The notes under the pieces: generated by a model | The model's database searches: none | The model's input: the letters and a program-made list of their open reading frames with translations, nothing else | Told to the model about the DNA's origin: nothing | Position numbers and translations under genes: made by a program | In this document: positions 36,872 to 48,136 of the stretch, piece by piece | How the letters are laid out: each line of letters opens with the position of its first letter | Numbering within the stretch: position 1 is the first letter of the stretch | Assembly: GCA_023014335.1 (NCBI GenBank) | Contig: JAECYW010000014.1 | Coordinates: 1,302,001-1,366,000, forward strand | Reading direction: 5' to 3' | DNA: 64,000 nt | From: Galerina marginata | Lineage: Eukaryota; Basidiomycota; Agaricomycetes; Agaricales; Galerinaceae

Positions 36872-38070
36872 AGATGGCGGTTATGAAGCCGTTGGTCAAG
36901 TCTGACGAATTATAAATGAAGGCGGAGGCGGTGTGAGAGGTGTGGCGATCTTCTTCCACCGCCAGGTGTATACGAATTACTTGGAAATGGATAGTCCTCC
37001 TAATGGATGTTGAGCAGTGGACCTATTTCCGACACGCACTGGAGTCGCTTTGGGTGATGTGGATGGAAACTTTCAGAAATGTTGTGCGACAGTATTCGAC
37101 GATGTGGACTTGAGAGGGGCTTTGGAGGAAAAGACCGACGATGTTGATATTCCTAGATCACATTTCTACGGGAGATGCTGTTGTATACTTTCCTTCTTGC
37201 TCCGCAACCTTCATCAGCGTGTTATTGACGGGATTGTTCAGGCCACTGAATCGCGGTCGGGGTGTCGTTATTTTGCTGTCGAAGGGTTGTGCCGTTCGCG
37301 CCCATGCTCACGATGTTGAACACGAAACCAGATAAGAGAAGTCCTCTTACAATGACGGCGATGATAAGGAAAGAGTGCAAGATTCCCTATGGGAAATGGA
37401 GTCTGCAGCGTATAAGCGCCTTGTTGAGGCGTTACACTTGTGCCACCCTCCAGCAATAGTTCGACGATAAACGGCAGACAGGCATTCGCTAGGAAAAGAG
37501 ACTAGAGCGGCTGCAAAAGCCGCCAGCGGAGGTGGACACGGGCGTGTCTGTTTCTTGAACGACATAGATGGCGGTCTTGGGTGCATCACGAAGCCCTTGA
37601 TTAAGTTTGATGAATCACGAATGGAGGCGAAGTCGGTTTAGAGAGCCGTGGTGATCTTCTTAAGTGCATATGAACTGCTTGAAAATAAATCAATGTCCAT
37701 ACTAAAAGATGTTGCAGTAAACTGGCTTACAGTACGCACTGGAGCCGCTTTAAGCGATGATGTTGAAAGTTAACGCTGTGCCACAATATTCGACGACGCG
37801 CGTCGGCGGCCTGAGTGGGGGTAGTGATCTAAAGAAAAGACCGACGCTCCAAGGATGGAGTATTTTTCTTCTGACTTCGTAACCTTCATCGGCGTGTTAT
37901 GGACTTAGTTGTCCCAGTCCTGTTAGAGGCAGGCCTTCGCCGGTAAAGAGACTGGAATAGCAGTATGATCGTCGATCCGCCAGCGGAAATCAACGCCTGT
38001 TCGAAGTAAAGTTGAACGGAACAGACGGGGTTGTTGGCGAATCATGATTACTTGATAGAGTTTCGCAAAA
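36640..38070 (-). repeat. Tandem degenerate copies of the membrane-protein gene 5' region
   Basis: Copy one, overlapping the gene, spans about 36640-37075; copy two spans about 37345-37790. They share GGAAAGAGTGCAAGATTCCC, ATGGGAAATGG, TGTCTG..., ACGACATAGATGGCGG and CGCACTGGAG in the same order and spacing. A shorter third piece lies at about 37945-38060. Copy two has stops and frame changes in every reading of the helix region, so the extra copies look non-functional. Confidence 0.6.
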
Positions 38071-38651
38071 CGTTCAGTCCCCATAGCCAGGTGTGACTGG
38101 CCCTGACTGCCGTCGAGTTTATCGGTCCATGATTGGACAAAGCTGGTCAAAAATCATAAAATGACTCGGAGTGAATGTTGTCGATTCAGAAGATGTTCAA
38201 GTCGAGACCAAGTCGAGACTCCACATGGAGTCGCGACTATGTAGTTGAAAGTATTTTGAGTGGCGTTGTTGAAATTTTCGGGAACTGAAAAAAGAGATGT
38301 AAGACGAAGAGGAGACCGAGGCTTGTCTGCCAGTGAGAGACGCGGTGCGAGGACGCATCGTTGTGCAGTTGTCGTTGCAGTTCGTTCAAACGAAGGCAGT
38401 TTAGGTTTATTGAATCCAAACGTCATCGACCCCGGCTTCCTCGGTTCAGACTCCCGAAGCAGCTTGCTCGCTTTGGATCTTGAATCATTAACCAAGCCAC
38501 ATATACATACCAGCGACGCACTCGACGTCCCAGCATGGTGGACAGCAAGGCTTTAAATTAATACGAGTACTATGACAGCGCTCGTGCATCTTGTCCTCCA
38601 ACTCTTTTCCAACACCGTACCAACACCACCTAAGTAATTCAACTACCAACG
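38071..38651. other. Intergenic, 5' flank of the Swd1/RBBP5 gene
   Basis: No gene recognised. Contains the presumed promoter of the downstream COMPASS subunit gene; the last 60 bp before ATG are CA-rich, as in many fungal leaders. Confidence 0.45.
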
Positions 38652-41071
38652 ATGAACGAATCCCTCATCAGTACGTCCCCCCCCTCCTCCCTCCCCTCCC
38701 CTTCCCTCCTTCCAACCCAACTAACACCTCCCCACCTACCAGACCCATTCACCCTCTCCCACCCAACAGCCGTGCAAACCTCCCTCTTCGCCGGCGCCAT
38801 CTTCGCCAAATTCGACCCCACCGGCCGGTTCATCGCCGCCGCGCGCCTCAGCGGCTCCGTCGAGATCTGGGATCTGGAGACGAGGGCGCCGATTAGGTGG
38901 TTGGATGGGCATGTTAAGGGGGTTACGAATGTTGAGTGGGTGTTGGTTTCTTTCTTCTTCTTTGGTTTCTTTGGTTGGGTGCTTGCGGATGGGGATGAGG
39001 TGCTGATAGTGTCCTTTTTTTTTCTTTTTCTTTTGCAGTTGGTCCAGAAACTCGAGATACCTGTTGACTTCTTCTAAAGACTGGAACGTCCTCGTGTGGG
39101 ACCTCGCGTCCGCGTGCGATCCACCGCAGCGGCATACTTCGCTGCGGTTCGACGCGCCTGTCGTTTCTGCTACGTTCCATCCCAAGAACAGGTGCCTTCC
39201 CTTCCTCCTTCCTTCGTGTGTTTGTTCTTCCCGACTAACTAACTTGCTTTCTCTTCCTTTACTTTTCTTCTACTTTTTGCGGATCGCGAATGAAGTCAGA
39301 TCATACTAGCCCTCCTAGCAACAGGCGAAGCCTTCCTGTGCGACATGCGGAAAGCGCACAAAGCGCGTGTCGAGCTGCTCGAGACGATCCTAGGCACCAC
39401 GGATACAGAGGCGGAGGCTGTTGACGAGGACGGGCAGGTGGACGGGGAGAGGGAGAGGGAGAGGGATGGTGTGCAGGGGAGCGGGAGCGGGAGCGTGCGG
39501 TATGTCTTTTCCATAAAGATTTTTGTTTTCGTGGAAGGAGCGGTTTTTCTGATGTGGATAGGGTTGTGATTATAGCTCGCCGATGACGGTTGCGCGCTTC
39601 GACCCGACCGGGAAGAATATTTTTGTGGGCACTGCGTCGGGGTATTTGTTGGTGTTTAATACGAGGACGAAGACTGTGCGTTCTTATTCTTCGCTTTCGG
39701 TTTTTTCGTGGTGTTGAATAACGCTTTTGGCTTTGGTAGATGATCGCACGACATAAGATATCGGGGGCAGGAGCGATGAAAGGGCTGGATTTTACGAAAT
39801 CAGGAAGGTAAAACACCCTCATTCCTTAACTACCTCTGCACAACCTGACTTCAGTATACAGGAGACTAGTAACCAACTCTTCAGACCGGACACTGCGCCA
39901 ATTCATCCTCCCAACATACCCCGCGCATCCGCCGTCACCTCTGCCTTCCGCATCAGCATTGGCATCAGCCGACCCTCAAAACCTTCAGAGCCCAGCCACC
40001 CCGCCCCTGCCCCCGCCCCTGCCCCCGCCGTTCCTGGATATGGAGCTGGAGCCGACGCATAGGTTTAACGACCCGATTAACAAGACGGCGTGGCATGCGA
40101 TGTGTTATAGTCCTGATGGGGAGTGGTTAGCTGGAGGTGGGTTGGTTTTTTTTTGGCTTTTGCTGTTGTTCTTCGTCGCTTCTCTAGATCTCCCTGTTTT
40201 GTCGGTTTCTTTCTTGCTGCATGTTTGTATGGGGATGTATGCTGATAAGCCGCTATCTGATGCAGGCGCTGCGGACCCGGCGGGACACAAGATCTACATC
40301 TGGGATATATCGAATGACGGACAGTTCGCGAGTGCGTTGGATGGGGGACGGGAGCCGCTTGTTTATCTGCACGTACGTCTCTCTGAAATGCTCGCTTGGC
40401 AAAAACAGTAAACTAGTGTACTAACACTCGGCGTATTTATTTATACTCTAGTGGCACCCTACCCGCTCGTCCCTCGCGTCGACGACGAACCAAGGGAGTA
40501 TTCTGATATGGCACTGCCCGAACCCGGAGCGGTGGGGTGCGTTTGCGGGTGGCTTCGAGGAGGTGGATGAGAACGTTGAGTATGAGGAACGGGAGGATGA
40601 GTTTGATATCGTCAGTGCATACGTTATTGGGTTTAATAATGGCTCTGACCCTGCTTGGTTGAATAGGAAGACGAAGCGGTGCTGTTTGAGAGGAAGATGA
40701 AGGCGGAGGAAGAGGAGGTGGATATCGTTACTGTCGTTTCTGGGGCTGAGGCTGCTTTTCTTGGAGGGGGTGGTGGTGGTGCGTCAACAACAACAGCGGG
40801 GCATGGGACGCAGAGTGGGAATCGTGGTGGGGCGGCGACGCCCATCGGCACTCAAGGGAGTGGGAATGGGAATGGGCACATGATGGAGCTGGACAACGAG
40901 AAGCTCCGACCCAGCGAGGACGGGGTGGGCATGAGCATGGGCATGAGTATGAGCGTGGACGTGGACGTAGATGTAGAAAGCGCGTGGGCGGAGGAGGACC
41001 CGGACGGAGACGCGCAGGGCGGGTGGACGATGCGCGTTTTGATGGATAACGAGGCTGCGGAGTATTATTGA
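38652..41071 (+). CDS. SWD1: COMPASS (Set1 H3K4 methyltransferase) WD40 subunit, Swd1/RBBP5 type
   Basis: Ten exons, 38652-38670, 38743-38935, 39039-39191, 39296-39499, 39576-39675, 39740-39807, 39862-40136, 40266-40372, 40452-40610 and 40667-41071, encode about 560 aa. The order of blades matches Swd1/RBBP5: NPFTLSHPTAVQT, FAKFDPTGRFIAAARLSGSV and EIWDLETRAPIRWLDGH come first. Next come SRYLLTSSKDWNVLVWD, FHPKNSQIILALLATGEAFL, VARFDPTGKNIFVGTASGYL, RLVTNSSDRTLRQF and HKIYIWDISNDGQF. The last blade has SLASTTNQGSILIWHC, followed by the acidic hinge EEREDEFDIEDE. In yeast and humans this subunit contacts Set1/MLL and Ash2/Bre2 in chromatin. The C-terminal tail is longer than in yeast and is Gly/Met/Asp-rich low complexity. 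Tandem with the cyclin gene 414 bp downstream. Confidence 0.92.
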
Positions 41072-41484
41072 GCGGGAGGATAAAAGTAATTATTGATCTA
41101 TTGTAAACGCTTTTTCGTTGGGTTCTTATGTTATGTTATTGCTAGTTTTCGCGCATATATGGGCATTGCATTTCCTTTTCCGGGGTTTCTTCCCGTATCG
41201 AGCCATACATCCCGTGATTTCTGATCGAGGCATCTCCTTTCGAGAGTCAAAACCACGCCCGGGGGTCGTTCGTTCGCCCTTCCCTCTCCCTCTTTGCCTC
41301 TTCCCTTTCTCCTTTCCCTCCCACCACTGCTCCTGCTTCTCCTTTATCTTGTACATCCCTTGACGGGGTCGTCTGTCGACGTATAACATAACAGAACAGA
41401 AACAACAGCGACGCTTTTCTCTCAGTCTGCTAGATACCACACCCTACCGCCCACTCTCACTCTTCCTCTCATCTGATTCAGGCC
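41072..41484. promoter_or_regulatory. Intergenic region upstream of the Pcl-type cyclin gene
   Basis: 413 bp containing a pyrimidine-rich tract (about 41275-41360), typical of strong fungal promoters and leaders, just ahead of the cyclin start codon. Confidence 0.4.
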
Positions 41485-44088
41485 ATGGCGGACCCCGCTC
41501 AGCCCCCGCCCCAATCACAATCACAACCGCAACCGCAACACCAACCGCAATACCAACGCCGGCACCCCGCGTCCCTTCTCCCCCTCGCCGCGCACGACCC
41601 GCTCCTTGTCTCGCTCATGCAGAGCCGCGTGTCGATGGACATGATTCGGCACGTCGCCCGCCAAGCTGCGAAAGTTATCCGTATCGACGGCGAGCCTGAG
41701 TCTGGGTCTGAGTCTGAGTCTGAGTCGCTTGGGAACTCTGGGTCTGGGTCTGCTTCAAGTTCGAGTTCGAGTTCTGCGCCTGCTTCTGGCTCGCTGGAGA
41801 CCTACCCGACACCGCCGCAGACGCCTGTAAGAGAGGGGCCGTTTCTAGAGCAAGATCTGGCGTTGCCGCAGACGGACGTCGAGCCTGAGCCTGTCCCGCT
41901 GATCACGCTCGAGAGGTTCATCCTGCACCTCGTCAAGTGTTCGAACGTGCAAGTGTCCACGCTGCTCGCTACGCTGATCTACCTCGAGCGACTACGCACC
42001 AAGCTGCCCACAATGGCCAAAGGTTAGTCTTGCCTTTATTTTATCCCGTTCCACTTACCCATTCCAACCGAATAAATAAAATAAACAGGCATGCCCTGCA
42101 CGCGGCACCGCGTCTTCCTCGCCACGCTCATAGTAACCGCCAAGTACCTCAACGACTCGTCGCCCAAGAACCAGCACTGGGCGAACTACGCCGTCCTCTT
42201 CGACGTCGCCGAGATCAACCTCATGGAGAAGCAGCTGCTCTTTTTGCTCGACTATGAGCTGCGATTTGACGAGCAGGAGGCGTGTAGGCATTTCGCGCCG
42301 TTCATGCGGGAGGCGGAGGCGGCGGTTGGCTTGGACGGAGTAGGCGTAGGAGGAGGCGGGAAAGCGAACACGAGCACGAGGGTGTCAGCTGTGAGCAAAG
42401 TCGCGAAGGCGGGCAGGGCGCGGGCGGAGGCGCAGTCGAAAGCTCAAGCCCAGGTTCAGGCCCAAGCTCAGCTGCCCACTCCGGCGGAGGAGAAGAAGGA
42501 ACCGCAGTACCCCGCCCAGGCGCATCTGCCGCGCTCTCTGCTCCCGCCGTCGTCAGTTCCGCCGCCGCGCCCACCGCGTCCTGAGTTCACGTGTTCGCTT
42601 TCTCCGTTGGAGGACGCGCCTGAGGCTTCTGTTCCTGCTTCTGCTTCTGCTTCTGCGCCTGCTCCAGCTCCTGTGCCGGTGTCTGTGCCGGTGTCTGTGT
42701 CTATGCTTATGCCGGCCTCCTCTTCGGCTTTGTCTCTCGGCTCAATCCCAACGCGCTCTGGAACGGGCTCTGTCTCTGCGTCCTCTCTGACGAACGCGGT
42801 GCGCGGGATCGCGCGTAAGCTCTCTACTGCGCATCTCCGGCAAGCTCAGCCTCAACCTCAGCCTCAGCACCAGGCTCAGTCCTTGCACCAGCCCCAGCAC
42901 CCGCCGACGACGATGTTCTCAACTCTCAGCACGGACTCTACCTCCTCAACCGCCTCGTCCTCCTCGGACCTCGCGTCCCTCGTAGAAGACACCGGGTCGA
43001 GCTCATCGTCCTCCGGGTGGGCAAGCAACGAATCGGACGCGGACGCGGACGAGGATGCACATGCGCAAGGGTATGGCCATGGCCACGGGTACGGGCTCCT
43101 CCACGGCGTGTGCGTCGTCGAGCCTACCTCCTCTGCTTTATCTCAGATGAGCATGGGTACTGGTATAGGCACGGGCAGGCCGATCGCGCTCGCTGGGCCT
43201 GGGACGATGAAGAAGTCGTTCTCGCTGCGGCCTGTACCCGTGTCCGCAGTGCCCGGCTCTGCGCGGAGGTCGTCCAATGGCGCTGGTGCGAATCGCGATG
43301 GGAAGTACGATGGTACGCCCACCGCTGCGGGAAGAGAAAGAGAAAGAGAAGGAGCGAGGAAGCCATCTGATACGTCCTCTGTGCATACGGTTACTGGTAA
43401 TGGTAATGGTACTGGCGCTGCCTCCCCGTCCCCGTTGGCGCTGGCGAGGAAGAGGACGGTTACTGTTACTGCTAGGGTGGCATCTGGGTCTGGGTCTAGC
43501 TTGGGTTCGGCGCCGTCGAGCAAGGCGTCGTCGAGCTCGATCTCTGTGTCGGCTACGGCTAATGCGAGAGGGCATGGGAAGGAGTACCTGCGCTTCCCGC
43601 CTTCTGGTTCTGGTTCTGGCTCTGGCTCTGGGTCGGGATCTGTGGTGCCTTGTCCTTCTGCTTCTGCTTCTGGATCAGGATCAGCATCGACGTCGAGCTT
43701 GAGACTTCGTTCCGGCACCGGGACGGGGGCGGGCACGGTTTCTCAGCGATCTTTTGGTGCTTCTTCGGCTTTCGTAGGCGCTGGCGGTGGGCATTCGGGT
43801 TCGATGGGTCCTCAGCCTGCGGTTCAGGTCTACACCAATGGTAATGGGACGACCACCGCTTTGCACCTTGCGCCTCCGCCTCCAGCCCCGCGAGGAGTCG
43901 GCGCGATCATCAGCCGGATGTGGGGTGCTGCTGCTGCGAACCTCAAGGCGGGCGTCGGTGCGAGCTCGCAAGGCCAGAACCAGCACCAGAGCCAGAGCCA
44001 CTTTTCGAGCGCTGCTAGTAATTTGGACGCTGAGTCACGGCCTTTGGTGAGCCAGTACCAGGTCGACGGCGTGTCTGCGCATGCTTGA
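41485..44088 (+). CDS. Pho85-type (Pcl) cyclin with long low-complexity tail
   Basis: Two exons, 41485-42022 and 42089-44088, encode about 845 aa. The cyclin box (roughly residues 130-255) has LERFILHLVKCSNVQVSTLL, LATLIYLERLRTKLP, CTRHRVFLATLIVTAKYLND, SSPKNQHWANYA and INLMEKQLLFLLDYELRF. These are the pattern of Pcl1/Pcl2-group cyclins, which activate the CDK Pho85 in polarity and G1 control. The N-terminus is Gln/Pro-rich. About 590 residues after the box are Ser/Ala/Gly/Pro-rich with many (SG)n and (QP)n runs, presumably disordered and a possible target of phosphorylation. The intron sits inside the cyclin box, splitting the Gly of AKGMPC. Confidence 0.88.
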
Positions 44089-45076
44089 GCCGTCCCTGGT
44101 TTCCGGTGTCTGGTTTTGGTTTGGTTTTGGTTTTGGTTTTGGTTTTACGATTCTAGCGGTTCTCTTTCCTTCCATTTTTTTCTCTTTGCGGTTGACAATT
44201 GGCGTGGTTATTCGGCAGTGCTCCCCCCTACTATTTTCTATTTCCTACTTCCCTCTATTTTTATTTTTATTAGTATAGGTTTTCACCATTCGCTTCAACA
44301 CTTTTTGGTTTGTTTCTTCTTCCTTCTTCTTTCCTTGTTTCCTTTTCTTTTCCGGTTTTTATTATTTTTATCACCCCACATCTACTGAGTTGCTCGACCT
44401 ACATTTTCACTTTATTTACCCCGTCAAGATTCCCTTTCCTTTTACCTCTTCATTTTTTCTTTCGCCCGTTCCTATCTTTTTCAATTTTTACCCGCCCACT
44501 CCTCTTCATTGGGCTTTTGTGCCATTTTATTTTTGCTTAACGTCGGACATAACAATCAGCAGATCTAGACTTACATGACTACCCCACCCTTCATTCACTA
44601 ATCGTCCATATGTCTTCTCCTTCGAGCCCCCATCCTACCATGCCGCCCTCTTTCTATCTCCCATCATATTTGTATGCTCCTTTGCCCCGCCTCATGCCTG
44701 TTCATTGCCCTTTCCTTCATCCTTCATCCTGCGTCCTGCATACTGCATACCGCATATTTCCCCGAATTTACAACCTGAATCTCGTAGACACATTTACATG
44801 TACAGTTCTAGTACTATTCACGACCTTTTTCATGTATTTTATACCTATCTCTATGAATGAATGCATCATGATATTATGATTACTAGCAGGCTACCCGTGT
44901 TTCGCACAGTGGGAGTTGCTTTCATCGAAATCATTCTCCAATACATAAATAAATGACTATTGTGCCAGTGAGCCGACATGTGCATTGCAGCAGGAACTAT
45001 TTCCGCTTGTGTGATGATCCGGAGTGAAAGGCAGGTTACTTGGTATCTACCTGGTCAGTGAGTCACTGCGTTTTGC
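44089..45076. other. Cyclin 3' flank and intergenic DNA
   Basis: Begins with a (GGTTTT)n microsatellite of about five units at 44113-44148, then long pyrimidine-rich DNA to about 44600. Open frames there are side effects of T/C bias. No gene recognised. Confidence 0.5.
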
Positions 45077-45371
45077 CAAAAAAATAGAGGGGTGTCTATA
45101 GGTACAATATATCATGTACCGTAGCTATAGATGGCGAAATCGTACCTATTGAGACAAATAGATGGGTGCTATGAGTGAGTGGTCAAGAGCAGACAATATA
45201 TCTGGGATAGCTGGGTACTATTGGGCCGATATTTTAGAAATGGTAAATATAGCACCCTCTACCTGTAAAGAATAGATGGGTCTTATTTTTGCCAGATAGT
45301 GGGACGAGGTGGGACGTCACTATTACTTGTATTTACAAAAAATAGTATCTATAGGAGACCTCTATTTTCCC
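45077..45371. repeat. MITE-like element with terminal inverted repeats
   Basis: The left end AAAATAGAGGGGTGTCTATA at about 45081 and the reverse complement of the right end (GAAAATAGAGGTCTCCTATAG from 45369 back to 45349) form imperfect inverted repeats of about 25 nt around some 290 bp of noncoding DNA. The inside is rich in ATAGATGGG words. It looks like a small non-autonomous DNA transposon; no transposase is present. Confidence 0.55.
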
Positions 45372-45378
45372 GTACCAC

Positions 45379-46000
45379 ATGCTAACCTTCGAGTCGAGTC
45401 TTAAGACGATGAAGTTTGTTCAAACTCCGAGTCACCAAGCCAATTCCTTCTCTCTTCCCCCCATCACCATCACCATCACTTCACTAGCCTCCCATCCTGT
45501 CCGATACACTAGCCGCGCAGCCAACTACCAGCATCAAACTCAAGTTCAGCCACATCAGCCTCTACCTGGCCCACCGCCACTGATTGTCGTGCCTTCGAAT
45601 AAAGCCTCCACGACGCCAACCTCCTGTACTTTGGCGCGCGGTGCCCGCGAGACTGGGTAAAACGGCCGACCGCATATGTTTCTTCTTGTCTAGGTAGACG
45701 TGGTCTGATCAAGTATAGCTGGTGGGCCTTTTTTATGTTTCTAGGTCCACACCGACTGTTTTGCTGACGAACTTATATTCCCGCACACAACGAGTCAGCA
45801 GCAGGACTTGCGCGGCCTATCCGTTTCGGGAATCACAGCGAACGGAGTTCAACAGCCTTCATCCTCAGCCTCCACAATCACCCTTCTCGACTTCCCCTCT
45901 GCAAGTCTCGACCTCAAGAACCTCAAAAACCAGGTCAGTAAGTATTTATACAGAGTTTTCAATCAGTTAAAATTCTTCCATCACCCTCAAAGTGCTCATT
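45379..46000 (+). other. Possible gene fragment, unassigned
   Basis: Stretches reading SASTWPTATD, LYFGARCPRDWVK and LRGLSVSGITANGV on the plus strand have protein-like composition but lie in changing frames. A gtcagt donor-like word follows at about 45935. I do not recognise a family; it may be a degraded gene or chance. Confidence 0.2.
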
Positions 46001-46655
46001 TCAATGCCGCGCGCTCCTCGCCACGCTGGAGGATGTTGCCGACTGACAACCATTGAAGTTGGACCCGAGGAGTCGGGATGCTTGAGAGGAAGTCCTAGGG
46101 AGTCTGTCCGGTATGTCACAAATCAAGTCCTTGCGGCTCAACTTCGTTAACTGACCCGACTGCGCAGGTGGGAGAGGGACGACACAGTCCCCATCCTTCT
46201 CGTAATCTTGGCTAACGCGGGCACATGACCGCGTCCAGCCTATCCCCCATCAACCCACCTGCATGACCACCAAACCGCGCGCCTTAATTACCAGCGACGG
46301 GAACCGAGGTGGCGACGAATGTCGTCCATTCGTGGCGTTCTTCGTATGTATTGTTGGTTTTTATCAATCACACCTCACCGTTTGGGCAGCTGCTGACCTC
46401 TCGCTAGCCCCGGGCCATAGTTCAGGTGGACGATGTGTCAATGATGTACGACAGTCTGTGGCTATTCTGGCGCCTGAACACATGAAGGTTTGCCCTGGCT
46501 AGGTGAGTGCGGTGAGTGGAATGCCTTTGCATAATCATTCGTATATGGCATAGCGTTTCGGAGAGCTGTAAACGTACAGTAGCTACATAATATATATGTG
46601 ATTTTGTTTCGTATATCCCAAAATTGCGGGATTGTATCCGAAATTTGGATCCTGT
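46001..46655. other. Intergenic, nothing recognised
   Basis: No coding chain, RNA gene or repeat could be supported here. Confidence 0.4.
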
Positions 46656-46935
46656 ATTTGGAATTTGTCTGGCATACCTAAGCAGAAATAGTGGGCCTTA
46701 TAGAGCCCTCTATTTGTATGACATAGTATCTATAGAGGCATTTATTGACAACATATGGCATGTCTCTATAAGTTCAATGATTGACAAATAGAGGGCTCTA
46801 TCTACCATGCAAATGTTGACCAACAAATGGCCTTATAGATGGCATTATTTGCCGTCAGTAGTAGCCATCTATTTTACTCGAAATTTACCTCATAGATGGC
46901 CAAATAGATGCCCTCTATATTTTGCCACAAACGCA
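46656..46935. repeat. Inverted-repeat rich MITE-like sequence
   Basis: AGCCCTCTATTTGT near 46708 and its complement ACAAATAGAGGGCT near 46786 lie 80 bp apart. Further TATAGATGG and CCATCTATTTT words occur at both ends. The vocabulary is that of the element at 45.08-45.37 kb, so this is probably a related element. The LTR element is inserted directly next to its right end. Confidence 0.5.
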
Positions 46936-46940
46936 GTGAG
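46936..46940. repeat. Target-site duplication, left (GTGAG)
   Basis: The five bases GTGAG directly before the left LTR are repeated exactly after the right LTR (49561-49565), as left by a retroviral-type integrase. Confidence 0.9.
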
Positions 46941-47099
46941 TGTTGGACTAATAGCCCTGTCTGCCCTTCCTCCACCTAGTCACGTACACGTTCCCACGCC
47001 TCGTCCAGTCTACATACGCATCCTGTACTCGTCGTGTATCATTGATCTATCACACTCGTTCATCATCTCCCGTGTCTCGTCTCACTGCACCCGCCAACA
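46941..47099 (+). repeat. 5' LTR (159 bp)
   Basis: Bounded by TGTTGG and CCAACA and matched by 49402-49560 with one mismatch. Contains the element's promoter by position; no TATA box was obvious. Confidence 0.93.
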
Positions 47100-47112
47100 G
47101 GTTATGGGCCCC
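47100..47112 (+). promoter_or_regulatory. Primer-binding site, initiator tRNA-Met half-molecule type
   Basis: GGTTATGGGCCC begins one base after the LTR. The anticodon stem-loop of eukaryotic initiator tRNA-Met contains a sequence close to GGGCCCAUAACC, so the match is to the middle of the tRNA rather than its 3' end, as known for Drosophila copia and Ty5-type elements. Confidence 0.75.
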
Positions 47113-47329
47113 GTAGTCTTTGCTCTATAGACGATTTTTCACGCGTACCGCACTTTTTGCACTCAGGATCAACCAAATCCGCACCTTTTGCTTATCTGAT
47201 CTTATCAGCATAGCCATCTTTCCGACCCTGCAGCCCTCCTTGCTGTACCTCCGTCGACGCGCCTAATTTCGGCCTTCAAATCCTTTCTGCTTCACGCAGC
47301 CCGGCTCCCTTAGGACCCACTTCTGACTC

Positions 47330-47560
47330 TGCGGCTTTCCTGCCGTATTTCTGTCACCATCATCATTTTTATTGCTCTGGCTCTTTGCAGTCGAGCTCAT
47401 CATCTTAACACGATCGTCTGGCTTCGGCCCACGCGCCATTCTTCAACTTTCTGACTCTGCGGCTTTCCTACCGTATTTCTGTCACCGTCAACACCGTCAT
47501 TTTTACCACTCCTGCTCGTCACAGTTGAGTTCATCATTTTTATTGCGCCTGGCTTTGTCC
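47330..47560 (+). repeat. Internal direct repeat in the LTR element
   Basis: TTCTGACTCTGCGGCTTTCC and following bases at about 47321 recur at about 47449, each followed by a TATTTCTGTCACC block and a TCATCATTTTTATTGC block. The repeats lie in the untranslated leader of the element. Confidence 0.6.
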
Positions 47561-48136
47561 CGCGCCATTGTTGACCTTGCGGTTATTTATACCGTACCTC
47601 CGTCACCGCGTATCTTCGCGCCAACTTCTTGCACCTGCTTCGGCAATTTAACGACCCCTTCGGCATTAATTCGCCACCTTGGAATTTCACGCCTACTCTG
47701 TGTCGCGCCTTTTAGCATACATCATTCAGCTCAACATTTTTTTTTTCACCTTCGCTTCTTCGCAATTTCATACTTCCGCACTTCTTCTGATATTTTTGAC
47801 TCAATAACTCTGTTGTTTTCGCATTACTTTAGCCGCTCAGCTTTTCTTCTTCGCAATCTCGCAGTCTCGTACTACCCTCGCATTACCTTTGACTCAATAA
47901 TTCTGTTCAAGTTGCTTTCGCATTGCTTTTGTCGCCCAGCTCACTTCTGTCTTAATTAACATTTCTCTATTCATCCCAAAAGTCCATCTCAGCTCTCCGT
48001 AGATCCCTAACATTTTGCTATCTTGTTCGTTGCCTCACTTCAGATATATATTGATTTTTTTTTTTTTTTTTTTTTTTTGTGCAATTTCTTTCCGTTTCAC
48101 GTAGCTTTTTCTGTCCGTCTTTATTCTTTTTTTAGT

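Noticed and set aside
42302..43844. Several long frames on both strands across the cyclin gene
   Set aside because: Shadows of the GC-rich, low-complexity cyclin tail in other frames.
44113..44148. (GGTTTT)n run as a telomere-like repeat
   Set aside because: Only about five units in a gene 3' flank; a simple microsatellite is the better explanation.
47372..47959. 195-codon frame in the leader of the LTR element
   Set aside because: Composition follows the T/C-rich direct repeats and it resembles no element protein.
48058..48080. Poly-T run as a retrotransposon tail of a LINE or SINE
   Set aside because: It lies inside the LTR element leader and has no target duplication or 3' end structure around it.
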